Made by a program: the position numbers and the translations under genes. Of a DNA stretch of 64,000 bases, positions 24,017-37,089 are shown piece by piece. Below the pieces are notes generated by a model, which was not told where the DNA came from, made no database searches, and saw only the letters and a program-made list of their open reading frames with translations. Location of the stretch: NCBI GenBank assembly GCA_020284085.1, contig JACEVL010000495.1:2377028-2441027 (forward strand). Direction: 5' to 3'. Every line of letters starts with the position of its first letter. Position 1 is the stretch's first letter. This stretch comes from Aporrectodea caliginosa. Taxonomy: Eukaryota > Annelida > Clitellata > Crassiclitellata > Lumbricidae.

Positions 24017-25805
24017 CTAGGACTATTGACACTCGATCGCAGTTAGGTCTACCAGGTATCGATGCACTCGCAAACTGTTTCCTTCGTCTTTTATTGGTTA
24101 CTGCGCATCGGATGCCCTCACCCGTTTCACCAGATCTTCGGAAATTGCTCGCACTAGCACTCTACACTGCACCGACCATATGCCATATGGAAGTCTCTAC
24201 CGTCTGCACTTAAAGATGTACTCACTGTGCGGCAATTTAAGAAATGCAGAATACATTATCTAATAAAGATTTAGTTTCGGTTTGGAAAGACATGACACCA
24301 GCGCACCAGTGTAAGTGTGACCTATGCTGATGCCAGCGTAGACCTACACGTGGCCTTTGATTTTATTCTGTGTTTCTTCTTATAGTTTATTGCTGTTGCA
24401 CCTACGAAATGATCTCTGTACAATGTAGTGACATTAAAGTGTTGCTTGTGATCACGGACGTAGCCAGGAAACAATTTCGTGGGGGAGTTTTAGGTTTTTG
24501 GGGGTTCCGTTGGACATGATCGTATATTTCTACATTCTTAGTTTCTTATAACAGTAATGCATTTATTTGGGGTAGGTGGGCTTGAACCCGTAAAACCACC
24601 CCTTAAATACACCCATGCTTGCGATTGCATTTTGCTTTTTTGTGAAAATTCGTACATTTAACAATACACTTTCAAAGTTAACAAAAACTGCTGAAATCTG
24701 TAATTGCTGGAAATGCCGTCAGAAAATCTGTTTTAAGAAATTAGGTTACTCTATTAGCGGGATCTGTTGCTTTTTGGTTTGGTCTGTGGATGCCAATTAA
24801 TATTTTTTTATAATCTCCATTGCTTGTGGTGCTCAGTAAACGTCGATGAAGACGTTTTTTGTGGCACTCGTTCAGTCACTAAGACCACTTTTCTGCATCT
24901 GGAAAAAGTTAGTCTGCCTTCAATTTTCGTCGAACTACACATCGTTTTGAAAGTCAGACCATTTCCTTTCACACCCTTGAAATTTACTCCGTTATAACCT
25001 CAATACTCGCATCTGATTCAGACCTGATGCAGATTTCGGAGCTGCTTATCTGTTCAAAACGTTTCGAACCAATGTTGCAGTTGTAAAAGACCTGAGCTTT
25101 AATGGTGGAGATTGTTTGCAGTGAAATCGAGATCCGTTTAAATCTCTCAGAAATTATGTTACAATAATAATTGTACACCTGCAAGTGACGTTGTGTATAC
25201 TCGCCAGGTGGCCACTGTTATGTCAATGACTCGGAAACAACGTATTTCGTGTACTTTAAATAATATTATATGGTTCTAACATTCAATGCATACCAATTAA
25301 ATCCATATAAACTCTTTAACTCTTAGACCTACTATGAATGTTACTGAAAGTCTTTAGACATTACAAATAGTATAGAAATAGACTTTTAAATCAATATCAC
25401 TGACCGTAATCATGTAACTGTAATGCTCATTAATATGCTCATAAATATGGGCATTTATTGCATCCTCAGGGAAAACTCCTTCGATGTGCTTTGGACCTGA
25501 GAAAACGATGGAACGGAATGGTTTTTAAGCCCCTTTACGACTTTGTTTGCATGGAAGTGTAATCCTTCAGAACATAAAATGTATTCAGATATGTTAACAT
25601 AAAATCACTCCTCGTCCCCGACATAATACATTAAGCCTGGCCCAGTTAGCTGCATTGGTTAAACTTTGTTAAAGCATACCGGTACGTCCTATGTGAGAGT
25701 GCGTGCGGAAAGCTGCTAGCCTGCTAATATTATGATTATGTAGCGAAACTAGCTCAGTTGTTTTGGAACTGTTGTTGTTTTCATTGATCTTGTTATTGCA
25801 TCTTA
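24017..25805. other. Intergenic DNA, no gene seen
   Basis: Around 24,458-24,600 a GGACGTAGCCAGGAAAC end and a CCACCCC segment resemble a decayed DNA-transposon terminus. Otherwise nothing recognisable. Confidence 0.4.
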
Positions 25806-25813
25806 TGATGATG

Positions 25814-26709
25814 CAGTGGCGTAACGAAGGGGTAGAGGGGGCAACCGCCCACGGCGCTGCATAAGGGGGCACAAAATTAGCTTTCACTGGTAAGTTCTGC
25901 GCGACAGAAATTGTATTATTAAATTCAATAATTCAATATATTAAATTTAAAACAAGCACAACTTGGTTTTCACTTTAAAGTGTGGTAAGAATATTGTATA
26001 CCAAGAATCAGCACTAATGTGATGTCGGTTCAGAAAAGTTCTCACACGTTTCGTCAGCAAATTACTTGTTTGATTGCGTCACTGGCGTATTGTCGAAAGC
26101 ATCTTCTTCTCTGTGTAACGCATAAGTAATAATTATTTCATCGCTGGAAATACATGCCACGTTTCCAGTAAAATAACTTTTAGTAAGCTGAAGTTGAACC
26201 TGATGTAGGCTATTCACGAAGCACAGTGAGCCAAAACCGATTGAGTAATTTGGCGATTCTGAGCATTAAAAAAGAGGTTTTCGATCAAATCGATTTTGGC
26301 AGAATAGTAGATGCTTTTGCTTCTGCAAATGCTAGAAAAATTAGCTTGTAGCCAGTAGCTTTAAACCTATGATGTTCCTTAGCCTTCTTAAGCTTATGCT
26401 CTTAGAAAACAATTATGACAATATGTTTCTGTTCAATAACAAGTAAAAGCCACTGCTTACCGCTTTGTTCTTTTAAAATTGTCTTTTTCATATATAAAAA
26501 TCGGTTGCAAATTATGTTTCATTACTTATTACAGAGCAAAAACCATTGAATAAAATCTGGAACCTATATCATACTTGTAATTGTATTAAATTAGTAAACA
26601 CTGTTACACAGTACTATGATATGAACGATTAAAAGTCAACTAGAAAATTAAAAATGTCGCAGTCTTTAAATTTTGCCCCCGGGCGCATAAACCCCTCGTT
26701 ACGCCACTG
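25814..26709. mobile_element. Nonautonomous hAT-type transposon (896 bp) with 8-bp target duplication
   Basis: The left end reads CAGTGGCGTAACGAAGGGGT. The reverse complement of the right end reads CAGTGGCGTAACGAGGGGTT. Both ends continue into GGGGGCA-type subterminal sequence. The flanking octamers at 25,806-25,813 and 26,710-26,717 are both TGATGATG. The insertion lies in a GATGAT microsatellite, so the duplication alone is weaker evidence than at 17,789. The interior is AT-rich with no transposase. Confidence 0.88.
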
Positions 26710-26717
26710 TGATGATG

Positions 26718-27536
26718 ATGATGTTGCTGTGGATACTGTTGTGGTAAGGTATCAAAAAGGTATTGTGACGCTACATAATTATACCCTAACAAACACCGAG
26801 ATCTGTGAACTCTTTGAACCCTGAGAGGGGTCTGCTGTGCGAAGAGGAATGGGGAAGGGTACAGCAGCTGTTGACCTGGTCACTCTTAATTGATGCGGTC
26901 AGTTGTTATTTCCAATCGGTCAGCAGGAGATCTAACTAGCCTCTAACTGTGATGACCAACTTCAATCGGCCGCATCAAAGAGTCCTTTCCACTCCTCTGC
27001 GCCTCCTTTCCTCTCTTCTCCCATTATCCTCTTCCCACCCCCCTACTCGCCCACAAAGTGGCGGAAGAGTACATCTAGGCGAAACGTATACATACACACC
27101 AATTAACGGTCCTTCTGTTTCTGACAAATATTCTTCGGTCAGCTAATTGGCTCATCGGAAGATCCCATGGGGATTGGCTGCTTTTGACGCCGGTGATAAC
27201 AGGAGAAAACAGCCTGCTTCTTTCCCCTCTGAAAGCATATAGGCAAATGGCCATCATTTAAATTCCATCAATCGAGCAGAAGTGTGCCAATTTATCTTTC
27301 TATTTCGTCAACGGTTGATTATATATGATCATGATCTTGCACTGTCAGATCGTGAGCGCTTATGTTGAGTTATGTTATGTTGAGTTCTATTCAAGAGGCA
27401 CTGTAACTATGTGCATTTATAAATTACAAATATTATGTGTACATGTATGTACGTGTGTAAGTAACATGTATACGTATGTATGTACATACGTATGTACGTA
27501 TTATGTATGCATGCATTTGTGTATGTAATTTTGTTT
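26718..27536. other. Intergenic DNA with a GTAT/ACGT microsatellite
   Basis: No gene. From 27,435 to 27,520 there is a GTATGTACGT-type alternating simple repeat. Confidence 0.5.
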
Positions 27537-28320
27537 GCAATCTAATCTAATCTGACTTCTATAGCGCCGTTATCATACTGCTGAAGACATCAGTCGATGG
27601 TCGCTTCATGTGAAACCACAGTCAACATCAGAATCCATTGGTAAAAAGAGGACGAACTCCGAAAGCCAGATCGAAATAGTTCAGAGTCAGAGAAACCAGA
27701 TGCCATGCAGGCTACGGAGGATCTGCAAGTTAATTGAAAGGGATCAGTCTCAAGTTTAGACCTGAACAACATCAAAGAATTTACCAAACGAACTTAACTG
27801 GACAGCGAATTCCACAGCTGTTGACCAGCTACCGAGAAAGCTCGAGACCCAAGCACTCTTAGGGTGCTGGGCACATCAAGAGTGACAGTGTACCGAGTTC
27901 GATCGAGTGCAGTGTCTATCTGCTATTGAAGATTTAGCATCGAGCAGAGATAGGTCGGCTGGACAATATGCAGCGCTTTGTGACCTATATACGAGGCGTG
28001 GTTTTAAGGTTCTTCAATAAACTCCGCCACTGATTCGTACTCTGTCAATGCCAGTCCCAAGCCTGAATGTAGAGAGGAGGGCCACGCTAGATGGTCTTTG
28101 TTACCACACAGTGGTCTATTAATATAAGTAGGTTTAATGTTCTTTGTTATTGTGGCTCCAGCTAGAAACTCGAACCATTTGTAGTGTGCGCACTGTGCAG
28201 GTCTTAGTGATACCAATGAGGAGCGAATTACAGTAGTCAAGTCTGCTGGAAACCAAAGCATTAGCTAGTGGGAATAAGACAGTTGAAGGCAACAGAGATC
28301 TGATTCCATGATATTATGGA
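27537..28320 (-). mobile_element. Decayed LINE C-terminal fragment with GATTA-repeat tail
   Basis: On the - strand, from about 28,265, it reads NALVSSRLDYCNSLLIGITK, the SRLDYCNSLL motif of L2-type LINE RTs. Further along are KALHIVQPTYLC and LRVLGSRAFSVAGQQ with WNSL-like remnants, broken by many stops and frame changes. The 3' end is GGCGCTATAGAAGTC followed by AGATTAGATTAGATTG. It is an old 5'-truncated copy of a family distinct from A and B. Confidence 0.7.
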
Positions 28321-29871
28321 ATTGAGCTGATCTGCATAATCCCCGAACATGGTAAGAAGACGACATGGTGGAGTTTGCAAACACCACGGCCAAACTGCGT
28401 ATACGCAATCGGAGCGATTAATAAGTAAGTCGCCCAGCTAAATAGATATAAACCACATTTGTGGACTTATTGGTTAGTATCTAGAAGAAGAAATTCAGTT
28501 TTATACGGATTCAGAATTAGTTTGTTACTGGCCATGTGTGTGTGTGAGTGTGTGCGTGTGTGTGTGTTCGTGCGTGCATGTGTGTATGAGTGAAGAATAA
28601 AGCGACCAACGAAGAACGTTGGCCAGGCGCTCATATCCTTCATGCGACCCTTGACCCGGCAATGGACGAATCCCGAGGTCATGGACAGGGGTCAGTGTAT
28701 ATATAGCAGAACATGTCGTTTACTTCCCAACTTACCCCGGTACCAAGTGACCCTGCTTGGTGACAGAGGCATATATGTGGCAAATAATTTGCACAGGATC
28801 GTTACACGCATGCAGTCGAACCAGAACCAAACCAGATAGCTGACCAAACGTGTTGGACCGATAGACCACCGTGATGCACTATGTATTTACGTGTGTATCT
28901 GGATTTTATACAGCGCATTTTGGGAACCCTCACAATGTATTAATCTATCTCATGAGAATGTATGGCTCATGCATGCTTCTATCTCTGTCTGTTTCGATGA
29001 CACGTGAATGCAATATAGAGAGAGAGATGCATGCCATAGATACATGCCATCAAATCAAAGCATTTCCTCTGATTCAATCTTCAAATCTGTTCCATGCGAT
29101 CGGGTATAAAACAATTGTCTTCGGTTGACGTTGGAATTACTGAATGCCGCCAAAATCCATGATTTCCAGAGTGACTTCTCACGTGAAGCATAGCGGCGCT
29201 ATACAAAAAACTGTCAACTTTTTATTGATAGGCATCTGCTCGTGCAGAGAGAAAGTGGACTGACGGACGAACGGACAAGCAAACGGACGAACGGACAGGC
29301 AAACGGACGAAAGGACAGACGGATGGACGGGTGGACAGGAGAACTGTGTGTCGACTAATAAACGCGCAGACGGCATTAATCTGAAGGCGGGAAAAGCCAG
29401 ACGACACGTAGAACGCGCGGACGGTCACCACTGACGACGGTCTTAATTAAATTAATTGCATAATTAATGGCAAAAGGATTTAATGACGAGGATCGAAGAC
29501 ACGCGAGCGACGCATACGCGGCGTGGAAAGGGAGGGGACCTTGGCCGGCGGTGGTGGTGGCAGTGGTAGTGGTGCTGCCGGAGGGTATGGATTGGTGAGG
29601 GGAAGGCTCAATGACTTCGTGCGTTGAATTATAAATGTGTCGTGCGCGTATAACGCCAACTGAACCAGCGACACGCAACCAGGCGATGATGATCATGACG
29701 ACGACGACGACGACGATGGTCACCTGGAATCGAAGAGTTTTGGGTAAGGTATACAGTGAGGTAGATGTCACATTTTCCCGTTGTAGGCCGTATACTGTAT
29801 GTGCATTTATAAAGCGGGAAAATTTATAAGTAATTACATATTTATTCTCAATTATTTATATTCATTCAAGT
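28321..29871. other. Intergenic DNA with simple repeats
   Basis: A (TG)n tract lies at 28,533-28,590 and an ACGGACGA-type tract at 29,262-29,345. No gene is visible. Confidence 0.5.
29440..29640. promoter_or_regulatory. Candidate regulatory block with homeodomain-type cores
   Basis: TTAATTAAATTAATTGCATA then AATTAATGGCAAAAGG place five TAAT/ATTA cores in 35 bp. They adjoin a CpG-rich segment (CGCGAGCGACGCATACGCGG) and a GGTGGTGG run. The mix of AT-rich homeodomain cores and CpG-rich unique sequence differs from the flanks. Function is inferred. Confidence 0.3.
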
Positions 29872-29926
29872 ATTTAATTCATTCAAGTATTTATATAGCG
29901 CCTCTTCAAGGAAACTACTCAGAGGT

Positions 29927-29971
<45 letters not shown>
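29872..29971 (-). mobile_element. LINE family A 3' end joined to an (AT)n tract
   Basis: ATTCAAGTATTTATATAGCG, CCTCTTCAAGGAAACTACTC and AGAGG match the family A terminus in reverse. From 29,933 an uninterrupted (AT)n run of about 40 bp replaces the rest of the element, so the microsatellite has overwritten or interrupted it. Confidence 0.7.
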
Positions 29972-29974
<3 letters not shown>

Positions 29975-32084
29975 GTTATTCACACAGTAATACATTGTTA
30001 TAATTATGTAAATTTGACATGGTCCACGAAGACGATTATAGTAAGTGTAGGCCTAATTGGTGGCACAGGAACATAATGTCACAAACCTTCTCTCGCCGCC
30101 ATCTCATTCCACTGCACATGACGTTGGAATTTATTTGTACCTAACGACCCAAAATATTCGAAGATCCGAAGTCCGAAGGCAGTTCATGGCAACAGTGTGC
30201 AATTTGGTGACATTGGCAGTGATGTGGTGGTGATTGTGGTGGTGATAGTGTTGGTGGTGATCGTGTGGCAGCAGAAGAAGTTCGAGATATTGTTTACTCT
30301 TGCTCTCATTCTTGTCCTTGCTTTGTACTTGTCTTTCTTGTTCATGTTCGCATACTCTTTATTTTTTGCCTTATTCCTCTTCTTCTTTCTGCAATTCATA
30401 TTCCTGATCTCAACTTGAAGAAAAAAAATTATTTGATTCCAAAAACTAACATTTATAAGTTATTGGATTTAAGATTTATTAACTTATTCTAAAGAGTTAA
30501 CATGATACGAAATAATAGAAATAATAACACAACCATGAATACTACTAAATAAATGAATGAATAGGATTCACGTAGTACGGATTTAGGCGCGCATCCAGAA
30601 TCTGAAGTGTTGGCTCTTGCAAATTGGCTTCGGTGCAATGGTAGATACTTCGATCGACTCATGCGATGTCCCGCACCTAATTGAACCGTCTTGGACTCTG
30701 TCTTTCTCGGTCGTTAGTCTAAAGCAATGGAATTAAATGCTCCGCTCACTTCAGCTCGTCTGTCAACTCTTTGATGTCTGTCATTTCTAAACTTCCTTGC
30801 CAAGGTGACTCCTTCTGGTTTCTCTGATCGAATAGAGTCTATCGAAGTTCTACCTGGATTCTACGAGATGGATTATGACTGTTGCTTGCAATTTTTCAGC
30901 TTGAAGCCGGTCATCAACTTGGGCATTAGATAACGACACTATAGAAGTTATCACATAAGATCAGATTAGCCATCAGGGCTTGCACTTGAGCAGGCCCGCC
31001 GAGGGGGCAGGGGCATATGCCCAGGGCCTGACGACTTTTAGTGGCCCGACCTGGGCCCGCAATGAACTTATGAAAAATATTATAAGATCAAGCTGTCATG
31101 AAGCAAGACAGACTAAATGGTCTTGCAACTCTTGCAAGCTAATATGATCTGACAAAAATCACTGAAATACGAGGATAGTATAAACGATATTGCTGCAGCT
31201 AAATGCATGAAAGTTGCTTTTTGATTAGCATAAATTTGAAAATTAAAGTTTTTTATAGTGACAACTGAATAAAATTATAGTTGCATAATATAAATGTAAT
31301 ATCGTAGGTCGTACCTGCACTGTTATTGTTTCAATTTGTAATTTTCTCATAAAGCCTAAAGATAGTTTAGAGGCCCGTGACTGCTCTGCCCGGAATTTCT
31401 GTCGCCTCCTCTGCACTGTACATGAATCTGCCAAATATAGGAAGCCGTGGTTCCAGGCGTCTTTATGGACTCGGAGGACTCCTCTTAATCTGGCACTAAT
31501 AATAGTAATAAGAGCTATCAGCGGTTATGATACGAATTCCAAAGGAAAGCAAAACACCGTCATTGGGTCAATAGGTACAAATATGGAGAAGCCATTCGAA
31601 TGCAAATATGCCCCAACTTCTCTTTACAGAAAAGTGATAAACGCCTCGGAGGAGAAGCAGAGAAACGATGGTGGCTTGGTGCACAGTCATCATCAGCAAA
31701 GGCAGAGCACCTGTACTACTTTTGTCAGCGCTTAAGGCCGAACTGAGTGCGACTGATTTGGGATATCTCTCTCTCTTCCGCCCAAGAGATTTTTTTACTT
31801 TTCTTCAGGAGACATCTATTTCCGGACAGCGTTATCTTACACAGTTTAGATTCCTTTGCAACCAAGTAATGCTGAATTCAGCGCGAACACAGTCGCCCAG
31901 ACTTTCTTCAGCTGAGGGCTTACTTGGCCCTTCTCTTCCGTCTTCGAATGCGCCTTCAGGTGACCACTTGCCTAATCCATGCGCCCGCTATTTGGAACCG
32001 CTGGAGCCCCTGGCCGGGCTCGCTTACCTTACCCCAAGGATTACAAACGATTAGCAATAATTCTTCTATCTTTTTTCCTCTTTT
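29972..32084. other. Intergenic DNA, possible hAT end at 30,990
   Basis: CAGGCCCGCCGAGGGGGCAG at about 30,990 resembles a hAT terminus, but I found no partner end or duplication. An open + frame at 31,668-32,054 shows no recognisable domain. No gene is called. Confidence 0.4.
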
Positions 32085-32195
32085 TCATTTTTTCCTTTCT
32101 TCTTTCTTTGTTTCTCTTTCTCTATTTCTCTGTCTCTCTGTCTCTGTGTCTTTCTCTGTGTGTTTCTCTGTGTGTCTCTCTCTGTCTCATTCTTC
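32085..32195. repeat. Pyrimidine-rich TCTG/TTTC repeat
   Basis: The run is dominated by TTTCTCTGTG and TCTCTGTCTC words on the + strand. It is a simple repeat. Confidence 0.7.
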
Positions 32196-32714
32196 ATCTG
32201 CACATTAATTTTTTCTCCTTGTCAAGAATATAATTTCCCGAGGAAAGATAAGAGATGGGTGAGAGAGTCAGGTATACAATGAAGCAGCGTCAGTGGCGTC
32301 TTTTGTGACACAGGTCCAGTCTAGTAAGTATGATATGGCCTCATTGCTTCGCCCGTCTTTTAGGACCTGATTGACGGGTGCAACTGCGCCGGCGTCTGCA
32401 CCTAATTATTATCCCATTAAGGATAAGTTCGTCTGCTTGTGTGTGAGCTTGCGATTCTGTATGTCTGTCTCTCCTCCCTGTTATTTTTTTCTCCTTCCTC
32501 TGCCTACACCTTCTGCTTCATTTGCAAGAACATCATTTAGATCTATCTGTCTGTCTGTCTGTTCGTCTCATGCCTAACTTAAATTTCTCTACTATTTATT
32601 ATTTACAATGATCATTTCGAAAACTGTCAGGCCTTTTGAGTAGGTCCACTTTTGCAGATATAGAGACCGGAATGCCAGAATTTGTGGAGGTACGTATTAC
32701 GCCGCTGGTTGACC

Positions 32715-33516
32715 TTTGGCCCACTTCTACCAGTGTTTGGTTGGTCCATTTTTCCAGTGGTTGGTTGGCCCATCTCTTTCAGTAGTTGGTTGGCCCAAAT
32801 CTTCTAGTGGTTGGCTGGCCCATCTTTCATTCATTCATTCCAAAGATTTATATAGCGCCCCTTCAAGGTTACTACTCAGGAGCGCTCCCGACCCAACCAC
32901 GGCTGAAAAGGATGGTTTTAAGGCTAGAGTAAACGCATCTAAATGAACTCTAGGAATAAGGCGTAATGTTAATGGAAGCCCATTCCAAACCATGGGGCCA
33001 GCAACAGAGAAGGCGCGATGCTGTCTAAGAGCAGTTCGCGCACGGGGAACAAGAAGTTCACCATGTGTGGAGGAGCGGAGAGCTCTACGTCCCTGCACAT
33101 CTCTTCCAATGTTTGCTTGGCCCATCTTTTCCATTAGTTGGTTGGTCCATCTCTTCCAGTAGTTGGTTGGCCCATCTCTTCCAGTAGTTGGTTGGCCCAT
33201 CTCTTCCAGTAATTGGTTGGCCCATATCTTCCAGTAATTGGTTGGCCCATCCCTTCCAGTAGTTGGTTGGCCCATCTCTTCCAGTAATTGGTTGGCCCAT
33301 CTCTTCCAGTAATTGGTTGGCCCATCTCTTCCAGTAATTGGTTGACCCATCTCTTCCAGTAGTCGGCTGGCCCACCTCTTCCAGTAGTTGGCTTGCCCAC
33401 CTCTTCCAGTAGTTGGCTGGCCCACCTCTTCCAGGAGTTGGCTGGTCCACCTCTTCCAGTAGTTGGCTGGCCCACCTCTTCCAAGAGTTGGCTGGCCCAT
33501 GTCTTCTAGTGCTGTT
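32715..33516. repeat. 25-bp minisatellite, split by a LINE insertion
   Basis: The unit is TTGGTTGGCCCATCTCTTCC plus AGTAG (25 bp). About 4.5 diverged units lie at 32,715-32,828 and about 16 units at 33,106-33,516. Because 25 is not a multiple of three, the array reads open in all three - strand frames as the same 25-residue repeat. That explains long spurious frames there. Confidence 0.92.
32828..33105 (-). mobile_element. LINE family A copy inside the minisatellite
   Basis: On the - strand the best-preserved copy of family A encodes ALRSSTHGELLVPRART, HRAFSVAGPMVWNGLPLTLR, LALKPSFSAVVGSGALLSSN and LEGALYKSLE. It ends with the GCGCTATATAAATCTTTGGA terminus and a GAATGAATGAA tail. The coding frame extends almost to the tail, so the conserved GCGC terminus overlaps the end of the coding region. 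Confidence 0.85.
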
Positions 33517-33639
33517 GGATTCGCTGTCTTAAATGTTGACTTCAGATCAGCTGAGGTTGGAAAGGGGTCGATGTTTATGCGTCAGCCAACTGTGGCATTC
33601 TCTCATCAGAGCTTCCACACATAACAGAAACAGACAGAA

Positions 33640-34060
33640 ACAGATGCAGAACTGTAACCAGGATCAGAGAGAAAGAGCGATAGAGAGACAGATGCCGGGA
33701 AAAGACAGATGCAGGGACAGGAGCAAGACAGAAAAAGACAGAACCGCGGACAGGACAATAGCATAGACAAAAGTAAAGACAAAGATGTTACGCAGAAGCG
33801 AGAGAAAGAGAGACAGAGAGAGACAAAGACAGAGAGACAAACAGAGAGAGGAGAGAGAGAGAGAGACAGGGACAGGCAAAGAGAGAGAGACAGAGACGGA
33901 GACAGAGACAGAGAGAGACAAAGACAGAGAGACAAACAGAGAGAGGAGAGAGAGACAGAGGCAGAGACAGACAAAGAGAGAGAGAGGGACAGACAGACAG
34001 ACAGAGAGACAGACAGAGAGACAGACACAGATATACAGAGACAGAGAAGCAGAGAGAATA
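33640..34060. repeat. GACA/GAGA purine-rich microsatellite
   Basis: Long runs of AGAGACAGAGACAGA and GACAGACAGACAG. Long open frames on both strands here are composed only of Ser/Leu/Cys or Arg/Gln/Glu repeats and are not genes. Confidence 0.9.
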
Positions 34061-34424
34061 CGTAGAGCTGATGAAAGAAGTGAGCAGAGCGGGGAAGGAA
34101 TGGAATGGGTGGAAGGTAGGAGAGAGAGGTTGGGGAGGGGCGGGGTGTGTGGAAGAGTCGTGTTGGTGTCTGCCACGTGTGTCCTATCAGCCATCGCCTC
34201 TGGCTTCAGAGCCTGACGCCGCTTACAGTCCGCCGAATACTCTCGAGGATAATGCATCCGAATTACCGGATGCGGCGGCAGAGGAGCATCCATCGCTGCA
34301 TCTGAATTGTCTACAATCTTAGACATAGGGGATCATCCAACTGCGTCTATTGGCGGTCAGTCATGCAGTCAGGTAGTCACACTGTGTGGCTATCAATGTC
34401 ATCATAGCTATTGATTGATTCAAT

Positions 34425-34800
34425 CAACAAGTAAACAAATCAAGGTCACTTGCTTCTCACTCGTTCACTCACTCGTTCACTCACTCGCTCGCCAACTCAA
34501 CCAACCAATTAACCAACCAACCAAACAACCAATCAATCGATCAATCCAGCCATCCATCAATCAATCAACCAATCAATACATAAATACAGCAATCGATCGA
34601 TCGATCAACCTATCAGTTAGTTGAAGTAACTAGAGTCTGTTAGACAAACAGAAACCAGAGACAGACCGACAAAAAGACAGAGAATGAGACAAAAAGACAT
34701 ACGGACAAAGAGACAGACAGACAAAAAACAGACACACATACAAAGAGACAGACACACAGACAAAGAGACAGACATACACATACAAATCCAGCGGTGACTT
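34425..34800. repeat. CAAC/CAAT and GACA microsatellites
   Basis: Segments of CACTCGTTCACTCACTCG, AACCAACCAACCAA and CAATCAATCAACC (34,460-34,600) are followed by AGACAGACAGAC-type sequence (34,640-34,790). No gene. Confidence 0.8.
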
Positions 34801-37089
34801 TCGTGATTGGCAAAAAGAAAGGTTTCATTCGATGATTGTCTGTTAAACGAAGTAAATACTTTAAAACCGATGTTTACATGCAGATCATTTATCAAAGCGA
34901 TTCAGTGGCCTTTGCGCTAACTCGTCGCTGCACGATCTAGAACTTAGAAGTCGCTGTTGATTTGTGTGACTGTGTCTATTGTTCTTCAAACTCATTCGAC
35001 CTGCTTTGAACTCAATTCCATGTTTCCGATGATCAGTTTATTTACGAGGCTAGGTATTTACAGTAGAGGCCGTCGTGACAGCGTGACTGTGTGCGTAACT
35101 GAGATAGTGGGGCGTGAGTTCGACTCAGTGTGTGTGTTCGCATGTTTATGTCTTTGGATGTGGATGACTGTATACACATTTGTTTACAGGGGATCATGTA
35201 GCATTATTATAATATATATATATTATATATATATACTTTATTTCGCACAAAGCAGAACAGAGAAACTAAACAAACTTAGCTAAGACTAGAACAGAAATAC
35301 AGAAATACAAAAACTCCTTCCCAAACAGACTGGGAGACAACTCAAACTATTGCTCCTCTCGAAGCATAAACGTAGTGGACCCGCGATTACATAATTACCC
35401 AGATGCGTCTGTTTGTTTGTTTGTCAATAACGCCAGCTTATCTATTCGCTAGGAGTTGAAGATGCCATTTCTCACTGATCGTAGCTATGCTAAAGGGTGT
35501 GAAAAACAGTTGAGCGAAGGAAATGGGGAGGAAGGTATGGAACCCGTTCTATCTTTTGACAGGTTCCCAGTTCGAATACATAGACATGCCTCGCTATCAT
35601 GCTTCTCTTCGGGATTTCGATTAATGCCTTCCACCATTCAGCCGTTTGTCCTACGTCGGCTGACTGAAGAGGAATTTGGTCAGTTTAAGACTTTCAGTAG
35701 ACTCTGTGTCTCCGTATAAGTGACTGGACTGGATCCAGTTTATCATAACCGTTCGCAGCTGCTTATTAGACGACTTCTGCGATTCCTGGGCTTCTTATCC
35801 ATCTCGATCTCTTGAATTATGATCTTGTGTTTGCGCCTTTGTCTTTCTAGGTCAATGTGTGGCACTCTGTCCAGTATGAATATGGCTAGCCTCGTGTCCT
35901 TCTGACGTCTCTTTTCTTGTGAATATGCCTATGTGGTGTGACTGGTGTCTCTGTCTGTCACAAGTTCCGATGTTGTGCGTATGCCTGTCTGTTTCTGCCT
36001 GGCTCTATACTTGTCTGTGTGTATTGTTTCATCTGCATTTGCTGCCTCTGTCATTGTGCAAATGCTTTTGTCTCTTTGTTGCACAGTCCTATCTATGTCT
36101 CTGCGCATATGTCTGTGTCCGTAGGCAAGTCCAATCTGTGTCCTTGTCCATACGCCTCTTTTTAGCTCTGCCTATGCTATCTATGTCCTTTGCATATGCC
36201 TATAATATTATTAGTCTTCAGATGAGTCAGATTTCACATGCACATGTCCGTGTCTTTCTTCCCGTCCTATCTCTGTCCCAGTGTGTACGCCTGTGTCCTT
36301 GTACCTCTCGTCCGTCTTTGTCCTGCTATGCACTGGTATGCGCATTCCTGTCTTCAGTCCGCCGGTTACAGAAGCAGCAGCAGCAGCTGTGCAACAGCGG
36401 CTGCTAGGCTACGGCGCGTTCCAAGTTGATGCTCCTGTTACAAGAAGAAGAAGAAGAAGATGCTACGCGTTGGCAGCAGCAACGGAGGCAGCGTCCGTCT
36501 CTAGTTCCTGCATCACCATCACTGTCTGCTGCTGCTGCATCAACAGCACCAGCAGACGCAGCAGCAGCAGCAGCACAGGCACCAGCATCCCCATCAGTAT
36601 GAGCATCATCCGGCGGACGGCAGCGCCCCACTCCCTCCTCTGCCACGCTGGCATCCACAGCACCAACGCCGCCTGCCTCCAGCGGCAGCAGACGCCAAAT
36701 CAAAGGCAGCAGCCGTGACCAAATAAGACGCGCACCTGGCGCCAATCCAGCGCCGTTTGACGCAGGTGACCACGTGTGTCCCCGTCACTCGCACCGACCC
36801 TCTCCCTCTCAACCCCCCTCCCGAGAGTCCGGAGGGAAGGATCAAGAGGAAAAGGGAGAAGAAGAAGAGTGGCATTCGCCAACAGCTGGTCCTCCCTAAA
36901 CCAGACTCGACATCCATAAGATAATCAACCACTCTGACTGAAGCCAGGCACTTCCATGCCTTCCTCCCTCTGCCTCTGCCTCTGTCCGTGTCTTTGACTG
37001 TCTCTCCATCGCTCTTTATCTGCGTCGCTAGCTTTAAGTAGACTGACAGCTGAAACGGTTTTTACGTTGATCACCTTTGATTTCACACT
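34801..37089. other. Intergenic DNA with a GC-rich CAG-bearing block
   Basis: An (AT)n tract lies near 35,205-35,232 and degenerate TGTCTGTG-rich sequence at 35,860-36,340. The block 36,370-36,890 is GC-rich, with CAGCAGCAG runs and many CpGs. It holds short open frames on both strands with no recognisable domain. It may be regulatory or a diverged exon of an unseen gene; I cannot tell. Confidence 0.4.

Noticed and set aside
25806..26717. Target duplication at the second hAT element as independent proof
   Set aside because: It lies in a GATGAT microsatellite, so identity of the flanks could be chance; the call rests on the terminal repeats.
30985..31430. hAT element starting at CAGGCCCGCC
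   Set aside because: No matching right end and no 8-bp duplication found.
32835..33500. 221-codon - strand frame with Trp-rich repeats
   Set aside because: A 25-bp minisatellite fused by chance to the C-terminus of a LINE fragment; the same array is open in all three frames.
33106..33516. Possible CRISPR array (25-bp direct repeats)
   Set aside because: Repeats are adjacent with no unique spacers; it is a minisatellite in an animal genome.
33606..34326. Long open frames over GACA/GAGA repeats
   Set aside because: Open in several frames on both strands with only repeat-derived residues; no splice or domain signal.
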